A stretch of 64,000 nucleotides of DNA from Nipponacmea schrenckii (taxonomy: Eukaryota > Mollusca > Gastropoda > Lottiidae), in assembly GCA_030562195.1 (NCBI GenBank), contig JAUJPP010000005.1, forward strand, positions 15,859,106-15,923,105, in the 5' to 3' direction. A model generated the notes under the pieces. It searched no databases. It worked only from the letters and a program-made list of their open reading frames with translations, and was not told the origin of the DNA. Shown here in pieces: positions 1 to 7,712 of the stretch (the stretch's first letter is position 1; each line of letters starts with the position of its first letter). The position numbers were made by a program, and so were the translations under genes.

Positions 1-253
1 CATACAGAAAAAGGTTCTGAACATTTTAAAGAGAAGAAAGACTCATATAGAGCAAAACTTTCCAAGCATCATGAAGAATTGGACACATTTCTTGATCATT
101 TTCTATCTCGTATCAAAGTTGACTTTCAACTACTTTATTTTTAATATGATATCTTAAAGCTGAAATCTCGTTATAAAAATAAATTAAATTAAGTTTAAAA
201 AATTAAAAAAAATCAACCAGAATTATGTCTCAACAGGTATCTATTATATTTTT
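1..253. repeat. direct duplication, copy 1
   Basis: This segment recurs almost unchanged at 1263-1515; one visible difference is gagaagaaag here against gagaagatag there. It covers the 3' two thirds of the small reading frame at 1209-1406 plus its AT-rich downstream flank. Similarity stops at about 253/1515, after the run ctattatattt. The window edge cuts this copy, so its true left end is unknown. The near identity suggests a recent segmental or element duplication. Confidence 0.9.
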
Positions 254-1040
254 ATGAAGCAATTTGGAATTTTTTTTAAATAAGCCAATTTATCAAACTC
301 TAAAATATTTTATTAATTGTATAATGTTGTCAATTTTAACAAAATGCCTTTTTGATATTCTAAATGATTTGTTTGTCTTTTTGTAATTTATATGTAATTT
401 ATTGAGTGACCAGTCGTTTATTTTTATCCAAAATAAAATAGTCTAAGATGATATTGATTTCCATGTATCTGACCGAAGTTATGCAGCTAACTCTATAACA
501 CAATAACTGAATACTAAAAACTCACATTGGTAAAGGGGAAATAACTAATAAGTAATAGCAAATTATAGACTACAGACCACAACCAGATCTATACGATACC
601 CTAAACCCCACATTCTCATCTTGTATATAGCGAGTGGCAGCTTGGAGTACTTGAGAAAAGAGTGAATCGTAATGAATCAGCACATCAAAATCACCCTCAC
701 CACCCAATCATCATGTCTATAGAATTGGACATACTCACACTTATCCCCTTTCTATTCACTGCACACTAATTCAACAATATAAAAACAATAATAGAATGCA
801 AAAAAGAGTGCAAAAAAAAAAAAGAAAAAAAGAAAAAGAAGTTAGTAGCAAAACGTAAATTTTGTATGCTAGGTCAGACCGATAACAGTTAATTTTACTC
901 TTATATGGTTACTTGCCAACTCTCCTAGAAAATAAAACCTAAATCTTCTCTTCTTCAAACAGGCATTGTAACACGTCTTCCCATTCTCAAGATTAATCTA
1001 TCTTTCGACCAATAAATATTAACAGCGGTTAAAAAGGGAC
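254..1040. other. AT-rich stretch, no gene seen
   Basis: No coding frame of note. It holds AT-rich low-complexity sequence, including an A-rich run at 797-840. It leads into a family-B-like repeat terminus at 1041-1072 and may be the body of that diverged repeat. Confidence 0.5.
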
Positions 1041-1072
1041 ACGCACTGCATCAATACCGTTCACGGTTCTAG
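1041..1072 (+). repeat. Helitron-like 3' terminus (family B type)
   Basis: The order ACGCACTGC, short spacer, stem ACCG-TTCA-CGGT, then TCTAG matches the 3' ends of the family B repeats at 48475-48512, 50773-50811 and 53011-53044. The matching 5' end was not found upstream, so this marks the right edge of a diverged or 5'-truncated copy. A hairpin just inside a terminal CTRR sequence is the textbook Helitron 3' end. Assigning it to that superfamily is inference. Confidence 0.6.
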
Positions 1073-1208
1073 TTTTGTTTACTTTCAGGTTTTAACTATC
1101 TATATTGTAATATAGTTATCCTGAAACCTGGCACAATCTGAATAAAGCATATATTTTCACATATTGTGGCTTTATAGTAAAAAGTCTGGATGGTTTTAAC
1201 ACGACAAG

Positions 1209-1406
1209 ATGGATAGCAGAAAAGATGATCGTGATTCCTCAACTGAGAAACATCTACGACAGCATACAGAAAAAGGTTCTGAACATTTTAAAGAGAAGAT
1301 AGACTCATATAGAGCAAAACTTTCCAAGCATCATGAAGAATTGGACACATTTCTTGATCATTTTCTATCTCGTATCAAAGTTGACTTTCAACTACTTTAT
1401 TTTTAA
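1209..1406 (+). CDS. unrecognised 65-aa charged ORF, possibly gag-derived
   Basis: A 65-residue, strongly charged, helix-prone frame beginning MDSRKDDRDS. The middle (about residues 20-52) is rich in E, K and H and looks like an amphipathic or coiled-coil helix. Its 3' two thirds are duplicated at 1-145. I do not recognise a family. The charge pattern and the BEL/Pao gag-like remnant at 4140-4716 raise the possibility that it is the N-terminal part of a gag gene split by the repeat at 2530-4117, but this is weak inference. It could also be a chance frame inside a repeat. Confidence 0.3.
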   Translation: MDSRKDDRDSSTEKHLRQHTEKGSEHFKEKIDSYRAKLSKHHEELDTFLDHFLSRIKVDFQLLYF

Positions 1407-1515
1407 TATGATATCTTAAAGCTGAAATCTCGTTATAAAAATAAATTAAATTAAGTTTAAAAAATTAAAAAAAATCAACCAGAATTATGTCTCAACAGGT
1501 ATCTATTATATTTTA
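1263..1515. repeat. direct duplication, copy 2
   Basis: Second copy of the segment at 1-253, offset by 1262 bp. It includes most of the 65-codon frame and the flank ending in gtctcaacaggtatctatta. Confidence 0.9.
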
Positions 1516-1978
1516 CCCCTAAAATGATCATGTACGAAGCAGAAATGAATGTACATGTAAATATAAATAGCAAAAATAATAGAAATTCTATACAGAAAAA
1601 CCAAATCTACGCAAATATCCTAATTCAACACGGAGGTATTTTCATCACATATCTAAAGACGATAATATAACACTATAATAACAACAAAATCTAAGCGCAA
1701 ATCAAAATAACTGATAAATCTGTGATTGTATAAAGCACTACCTACTTGACGTATGTTATGCTACTCTACTTTACTTTATGGAAAAATTTGTCCCAAAACT
1801 TGTATTTCGCTCTCTTTTGACATTTGCACTATATCATAAAGAGCGGCAACCATTATTTGTAGTTTCTACCATGTACAATGTATAAATAATTTCACGACAG
1901 CGAAGTTCACAGTTGTCGATACCGAGTCAAAGTGAAGCAAAGCGTGACCATATTTTAGGATTTGATGGGAGTGGCAGA
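1516..1978. other. AT-rich stretch, no gene seen
   Basis: No coding frame, RNA gene or clear repeat boundary was seen between the duplication and the MITE-like element. Confidence 0.5.
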
Positions 1979-2478
1979 CGCCATACTTGTTTTAAAGGGA
2001 TAATAGGCGTTAGAATACACTCGTCCTACGGCTTATATTTGTGTTTCATATTGACTATTAGTTAAATAAGTATGCATCCCACACTTTACCAAATTTAAAA
2101 AAGCCACAATAAAAATATATTCGGAATTTAAAAAAAAAAAAAGCCAGCGACGATTCCATTCAGAATAAAAGCGTCTGGTAAATCAACGCTAAAACATCAT
2201 TGTGGAATTCAACAGTAGGGGTCAAGGACGCGTGAAAACTCACATGTTAGAGTTACTTCCCTTTATATTTACACGATTTGAAAATCGCTTGATGGATGGC
2301 TCAAGCGTTTTATGATTAACTACTTTATTTTTGGGATTTATCGGATTTTAGAGGGTTTTTGATGTATAGGCAAGTCCACTGATTGATATATACTGTTATT
2401 GTCCAAATTTGAGTGAACTTAAAATTTTATGTTCGTTCTAACGCCTATTATCCCTTTAAGTTTGAAACAAGTATGGCG
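1979..2478. mobile_element. 500-bp MITE-like element with ~40-bp TIRs
   Basis: The left end 1979-2016 begins CGCCATACTTG and contains AAAGGGATAATAGGCGTTAG. The right end 2436-2478 is its inverted complement, ending CAAGTATGGCG, with a few mismatches and a short insertion. The interior has no long reading frame. Short, non-coding and bounded by TIRs, it fits a non-autonomous DNA transposon. I found no clear target-site duplication, so the superfamily stays open. Confidence 0.7.
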
Positions 2479-2529
2479 GATAAGGTTTTTTTTATTAATT
2501 ATTAATTGTGTTTTCAGTTTGTTAATTAT

Positions 2530-4117
2530 TTAATTGTGTTTTCAGTTTGTTAATTCTTTTATTTTTTTTTCGAAATTTACACACCTCACTGCGCCTAGAC
2601 TGCAATAGTTGCAACATTGTCTCAACTTCTCTAGACCTTCTGTAGTGGCGACGTGTTGCTCATATGTAAAATGGAACATCCGGAAAACGGGAAGTGCTGC
2701 ATTGCAACATGCCTGAAAAGTCGGTCAGTGGCTCTAGAAGATCGATTTCCAACAAGATAGCAGTTAAAAAATTTCGAAATTCGACAATTCATAGCACACA
2801 TTTTTTGGCCGTATTTTGCACATTTTTGCAACTTTGCCTTCAAGTGTCACGAATATGAAAACATTGGCAGAGTCAAAATTTTTGCTTCATTTCCGGTTTC
2901 AATGTAAAAAGGGTTTAAACTTCCGGTTGATCTACTTGTGCTATAACTGATGTATCGCAACAAAATTTATGTCAATCCTAATTAAATTAGAAGACAAAAA
3001 AAAAACGAAGAAGAAAAAATCCGGACCGCAAGTGAAACATTGGCCGCCATCTTGAAATGTCATTTTTTTGTAAACCTCAAAACGGGGCCTCTATGGTAAG
3101 ATCGACTTGTGTGTTATTTGTATTTTTAGAAAAGTCTAAAGGATTGCAAAAAATGTATGGGAGCCGATTTTTTAATTTCGATTTTGCTTTTTTGCAACTT
3201 CCGGTTGAATTTTTTCAATTTTTAAAAGCTTATTTCTCGCAACCTTGACCTTTGATGACCTTGAACTTAAGTAGATCAAAGGTTATTTATCTTGCCTATC
3301 ATTGATATTGATACTTTGACCTTTTTACCTCCGACTGCTACTTCCGGTTTTATAGCTGCCCGAAAACAGCTAAAAATCACAACTTTGGAATGCTCTGGAG
3401 CGTGACCTAATAAATTTAAAGTGTTAATCTTTTTCAATTCTTAGGGTGCTTTTTGTCTCCTTTCCAACGATATAAAACAAAAGTTTTTAAAATTAAAATT
3501 GAATATTTTGATTTTTGAAAATAAAAGTTCATTTTGCAGTTTTTTCGCTTTTATGAAATGTATGTATGTATAGTTCTTGATCTATTAGATGTACAAGCTT
3601 CAAATTTGTACCGTAAAATGCATTTTGAATAGGATTAGATTCACGCCAACAAAAATGAGATGGGCGTGGCACATCCGGGTAAACTTCCATTTTATCATTT
3701 ATATCGGCCAGCGCAATACAGCTGTAGGAAATAACGCTTTTCATAAAAGTACCTTGCACACATATACCTGGCTTTAGCCAGTTTATCCCAGAAAACCAGA
3801 TGATTCGGCCTGTTTTTTTTTTGCAATTTGCGACATTAGCAAAAAGTATCATTTTTTTCGAGTTTTGGGGCTTATTTCTCGTGAACTTGACCTTTGGTAA
3901 CCTGACCTTTACAAGGTCCGGGTAAACTTCCAATTTACCATTTATATGGTTCAGCGAATTACGTCAGTGGGAAATAACGTTTTTCAAAAAGTACTTTGCA
4001 CGCAGATACCTCGTTGTTGTATTGATCATATTCTCCCAGAAAATCAGATGCTTCTGCTTGTCTGTTGCAATTTTGCGACATTTGCAAAGTCCCACTCTGT
4101 GTCATAATTGGCTCTAG
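2530..4117 (+). mobile_element. family A hairpin-ended repeat, isolated copy
   Basis: A diverged copy of the repeat arrayed at 38-64 kb. It starts with the T-rich leader followed by cgaaatttacacacctc. It continues through the YY1-like core GCCGCCATCTTG (3043-3054) and several acttccggtt motifs, and ends in gtcccactctg, a degenerate hairpin and ctctag at 4117. The nuclear-receptor motif is decayed here (agtagatcaaaggttatt near 3270). The short frames inside it recur in other copies only because the copies are related, and I do not regard them as genes. Confidence 0.75.
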
Positions 4118-4139
4118 TTTATTTTTATAACAGGAGTTC

Positions 4140-4716
4140 AGCTTTAAGTAAAAAATATGTCAGTTTTTTGGCTCGCCATAATTATGCAGAAAGTGTATAT
4201 GAACAGGAGTCTCATTCAGCAGAAAATGTTAAAGTATGTGACAAGTATAAATCTTTCATTGATTCCATTTACACAATTTAAATGACAGGGAAATACGACA
4301 CTTCAAATGATGACGATAGTAAAACTCATAGTTCACATCACACAACTGCCTCACAAATGATTTCACGTCAACGCGCAAAAGCTGCTCGTGTTAGATTGGA
4401 ATATATTAAAACGAGTATAGCTATGGAGCGCTCGGTTTAACAATTACAGTCAGAAATGGAACTTTTAAAGGCAGAAGAAGATAAAGCATTAGCAGAAGCA
4501 GAATTGAAGGGTATGAGAGATGAAATTTATGATACTTCAGAAGAAGCTGTGAAGCCTGATGTTAACAAATTGACCTTTACAAAAGACTACATCACTGAGA
4601 GGAATAAAGGTCCCCCTGTCATAGACAAGACACGAATCCAGCTTAGTGCTACTGACCCAGATTTCTATCCTAAAGTACAATATTCAAGCATTCCTACAGT
4701 ATATGGTTCCAATGTT
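4140..4716 (+). pseudogene. BEL/Pao-like gag N-terminal remnant
   Basis: Translation gives helical, Lys/Glu/Ala-rich sequence, with segments such as RQRAKAARVRLEYIK and LKAEEDKALAEAELKGM. This heptad-like organisation is common in the N-terminal gag region of invertebrate BEL/Pao retrotransposons. A stop near 4283 and another near 4440 break it; the open part restarts at 4456. No protease, RT or integrase of this element follows, because the frame runs into LINE sequence at about 4717. Assignment rests on composition and layout, not on a catalytic motif, so confidence is modest. Confidence 0.35.
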
Positions 4717-5122
4717 TTTACTCCTGTAGACAAGGCTAATTGTTTAAATAACCTTTTCATTAACCAGGCACAATTGGATTCCAGCAATGCACCACTTCCC
4801 GAACTTAAGCAAAACAGGAACTCACTTACTCACTTGTTACAAACACCCCAAGAAGTTGAAGACATCATTTCCTGTATTAACACAACAAAGGCGAGTGGTC
4901 CAGACCAAATTAGCGGAAAACTCCTAAAATATATCAAATCAGAAATATGCTCACCTCTTTGTAGTCTTTTCAATCTCTCACTTTCAACACATCGCGTACC
5001 TTTTATCTGGAAAACAGCAAACGTCACAGCCATACTTAAGCAATTATAGACCTGTATCACGTATCAGCATTGTTGTCAAAATATTCGAAAAATGTATCTA
5101 TAAACATGTCTTCAACTTCTTA
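4717..5122 (+). pseudogene. LINE (CR1/Jockey-type) reverse transcriptase N-terminal fragment
   Basis: Residues reading KANCLNNLFINQ, then TTKASGPDQISGKLLKYI, then PLCSLFNLSLS and PFIWKTANV form the typical entry to the RT domain of Jockey/CR1/L2-group non-LTR elements (KA-GPD-I--LK and the LFN-SL--P-WK motif). The frame stops at 5049, but RPVSRISIVVKIFEK continues in another frame to about 5122, so a small indel lies near 5040. The sequence then ends abruptly at the GC-rich start of the Polinton. Catalytic YADD is absent. It is fused in frame to the gag-like piece upstream. Confidence 0.75.
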
Positions 5123-5216
5123 CCCGCTTCGCTCCGCTCCGCTCCGATCTACCGAATATCTGTAAGCTCTATTACTACTATTTGCCCACCCACCCTCCCT
5201 TTTAAATAACCAAAAA

Positions 5217-5582
5217 ATGTCTTTAATAAAAATTCACTCCCCTACAACTTATTTCGGATCAGGAGACATTCAAAAATCTCTAACTAAACTTCCCGGTTTT
5301 CCATGGGCTAAATATAAAGGTGAGAAACATCTTCCAGGTCATAATTACACTGGTCCGGGAACTAGGTTAGATTTACGATTGGATGAAAATGATAATCCGA
5401 AACCAGGTGAAGAACCTGTTAATAGAGTTGATGCTGCTGCACTAAAACACGACAAACTATACAGAAATGAAGACTTACAATTTTGACACGAAGCAGACAA
5501 ACAAATGATTAAAGAATTAGAATCTATTCCAAATCCTACTTTTAGAGAAAAAGTTGAAAGAGCATTAATCATAAGATTATAA
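5217..5582 (+). pseudogene. Polinton phospholipase A2-domain capsid-entry protein, stop-interrupted
   Basis: The 122-codon frame contains LPGHNYTGPGTRLDL, the Ca-binding loop type (YxGPGx), and AALKHDKLY, the HD-x-x-Y catalytic helix. Both are shared with the VP1-unique phospholipase A2 of parvoviruses. Similar PLA2 domains are known from adintovirus-type Polintons, where they are thought to help particles leave endosomes. A TGA at 5484-5486 interrupts the frame after 89 codons; the same frame then runs on to TAA at 5580-5582. It is the first gene after the left end and lies 9 bp before the integrase start. The role is inferred from motifs. Confidence 0.75.
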
Positions 5583-5591
5583 AAACCAAAA

Positions 5592-6380
5592 ATGAAATTA
5601 GGTATGGGAATAGCAGATGAAATTCATAAAGAATTCAGAAAAACTAAAAACTTTTTAAAAGTGAAAGTATTCGCCAAAGACGATATATGGTCAGCTGATT
5701 TAATTAATATGCCCCCAGAAAGAGGTTATAAATATTGTTTAACAGTTATAGATTTATATACAATATACGCTTGGGTTATTCCTCTAAAAAACAAAACAGG
5801 TCTAACTGTTAAAAAAGCATTTGAAACAATAATGAAACATAGAAAACCCAAAAAGTTATGGGTAGATCAAGGAACAGAATTTTATAAAAAAAATATGAAA
5901 TCTCTAGGGTTTGAAATGTACAGTACATATAATGAAGGTAAAGCTGTAGTAATTGAGAGATTTAACAGAACTCTAAAAAACAAATTATTCAAAAAGTTCA
6001 CAGAATTGAATTATCAAAAATGGCTTAAACTATTACCCATTGTTGTCGATGAATATAATAATAAAATTCATTCATCTATAAAAGGTACTCCTACAGAAGC
6101 TTCAAAAAATCCAGATATTATAAAATCGATTAACACACAAAACAATTTTGAAAATGAGAATTTAAATATTAAACTCAAATTTAAAGTTGGAGATCGAGTT
6201 CGTATTTATAAATATAAAAGTAAATTTGAAAAAGATTATGTTGGATATTGGACGAATGAAATCTTTATTATTGATAAATTTAATAAAACTTCACCAGCAA
6301 CTTACGGTTTAGTAGATTTACATGGTGAAGAAATCTTCGGTAGATTTTATCAAAACGAACTTCAAAAAACTGATTTTTAA
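5592..6380 (+). CDS. Polinton DDE integrase
   Basis: 262 residues with no internal break. The retroviral-type rve core has WSADLI (D36), LWVDQGTEF (D92) and IERFNRTLK (E122), which together form the DDE catalytic triad. The gap between the second D and the E is 29 residues, a little shorter than the usual 33-35. The C-terminal third (about 195-262, from FKVGDRVRIYKY) resembles the small beta-barrel/chromo-like tail of Polinton integrases. The N-terminal zinc-binding HHCC domain is not seen, so the protein may start late compared with long relatives. It would cut and join element ends in the host nucleus. It is the only full-length gene in this element. ATG 5592 follows the PLA2 frame and the stop lies 3 bp before the protease ATG. 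Confidence 0.92.
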   Translation: MKLGMGIADEIHKEFRKTKNFLKVKVFAKDDIWSADLINMPPERGYKYCLTVIDLYTIYAWVIPLKNKTGLTVKKAFETIMKHRKPKKLWVDQGTEFYKKNMKSLGFEMYSTYNEGKAVVIERFNRTLKNKLFKKFTELNYQKWLKLLPIVVDEYNNKIHSSIKGTPTEASKNPDIIKSINTQNNFENENLNIKLKFKVGDRVRIYKYKSKFEKDYVGYWTNEIFIIDKFNKTSPATYGLVDLHGEEIFGRFYQNELQKTDF

Positions 6381-6383
6381 AAA

Positions 6384-6592
6384 ATGATTACTTTCGAAGA
6401 ATTCTTACAAAAATACGAAACTGATACTACCACAAATTTTCAATTAATCAGATGGGCAGAAGAATTAAACATAAAACTTTTTTACTATTGTATGCGCGAT
6501 GAAATATCATCTCTTAAAAATAAAACAAAGTTTTATGCTATAACTAATATCCATACTTCAGATCAAAAAGGCGTTCACCATTCTGCTTTATT
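6384..6592 (+). CDS. Polinton adenain-like cysteine protease, N-terminal part
   Basis: The first ~69 residues before the N gap. The segment LFYYCMRDEISSL followed by GVHHSA fits the N-terminal half of the Ulp1/adenain (C5) maturation proteases of Polintons, where the His of the GxHH/GxHW motif is catalytic. The Asp/Glu, Gln and Cys parts of the active site would fall in the gap at 6593-7092 and cannot be checked. The ATG lies 3 bp after the integrase stop, suggesting a tight gene cluster. In relatives the protein processes capsid precursors. Position next to the integrase supports the call. Confidence 0.6.
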
Positions 6593-7092
6593 NNNNNNNN
6601 NNNNNNNNNNNNNNNNNNNNNNNNNNNNNNNNNNNNNNNNNNNNNNNNNNNNNNNNNNNNNNNNNNNNNNNNNNNNNNNNNNNNNNNNNNNNNNNNNNNN
6701 NNNNNNNNNNNNNNNNNNNNNNNNNNNNNNNNNNNNNNNNNNNNNNNNNNNNNNNNNNNNNNNNNNNNNNNNNNNNNNNNNNNNNNNNNNNNNNNNNNNN
6801 NNNNNNNNNNNNNNNNNNNNNNNNNNNNNNNNNNNNNNNNNNNNNNNNNNNNNNNNNNNNNNNNNNNNNNNNNNNNNNNNNNNNNNNNNNNNNNNNNNNN
6901 NNNNNNNNNNNNNNNNNNNNNNNNNNNNNNNNNNNNNNNNNNNNNNNNNNNNNNNNNNNNNNNNNNNNNNNNNNNNNNNNNNNNNNNNNNNNNNNNNNNN
7001 NNNNNNNNNNNNNNNNNNNNNNNNNNNNNNNNNNNNNNNNNNNNNNNNNNNNNNNNNNNNNNNNNNNNNNNNNNNNNNNNNNNNNNNNNNNN
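6593..7092. other. assembly gap of exactly 500 N
   Basis: A run of 500 undetermined bases, the usual scaffolding placeholder, so the real distance is unknown. It removes the end of the protease gene and the start of the next protein. Any apparent open frame through the Ns is an artefact. Confidence 0.98.
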
Positions 7093-7402
7093 ACTTTTAA
7101 AACTGTAAGTGTTATATCAGCTAGTCTTATAGCAACAGCAACTACTATAACAGCAAGTATTTCTCTTCCAATATTTATTCCAACTATCTTAGGAGCTCTT
7201 ACAGCTATTCAAACATCTTCATGTGGTTTAATTGGGTTTACCACTAAAAAGAAATTATATTACAAAACCATATCAAATTTAATAAGATAAAATAATTACC
7301 ATAGAAGAACTCGAAGAATTTAATGAAATATTCGATGAATTGTTAACAAAAATTGAATCCTTAAAAATAGAACATAAAAAATTGAAAAAGAAACATGACT
7401 AG
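7093..7402 (+). pseudogene. Polinton hydrophobic protein, C-terminal part with frameshift
   Basis: The frame leaving the gap encodes a small-residue-rich hydrophobic stretch (SASLIATATTITASISLP and PIFIPTILGALTAI), likely one or two membrane segments, and then a basic patch (KKKLYYKTISNLIR). It stops at TAA 7288, but a one-base shift continues as an acidic then Lys-rich tail (IEELEEFNEIFDELL to KKLKKKHD), ending with TAG at 7400-7402. Hydrophobic proteins with a basic tail are common in Polintons between the protease and polymerase, with no firm function. The start is lost in the gap. Confidence 0.5.
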
Positions 7403-7712
7403 ATTAATTTAAAAAAAAGAACCTAATGCTGTAAAACCGAAGAAAAAAATTGACAATGAATTATTTGAAAATGTGGTTTCTGATATAATTGAAGAGTTTA
7501 ATACTTTTAATGGACAAATTGAAATCGATGGAAAAATTTTTGAAGATGGTGAATTCAAACAAAATATGAATTTATCTTTTTTTAATGTTCAAATGATTTC
7601 TAGAGTTGTCAATAATATGAGTGAAAAATCAGATAGTTCAGATTGGTTTTTTACTGGTCATATAATATATCATAAAGATGTTTTCAAACCAATCAAAAGA
7701 TCAAATATATGA
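7395..7712 (+). pseudogene. small Polinton ORF of unknown function, stop at codon 6
   Basis: ATG 7395 overlaps the end of the preceding frame. The frame has TAA at 7410 after five codons, then stays open to 7712. The product is Lys-rich at the start (KPKKKIDNELFE), then mixed acidic/hydrophobic with EEFNTFNGQIEIDG and SSDWFFTGHIIYHKDVF. I recognise no domain. Its stop overlaps the probable polymerase ATG at 7709 (ATGA), so it belongs to the same tightly packed gene string. Confidence 0.45.

Noticed and set aside
6384..7100. A 238-codon frame running through the N gap
   Set aside because: The gap is 500 placeholder Ns; continuity across it has no meaning. Only the 69 residues before it are used.
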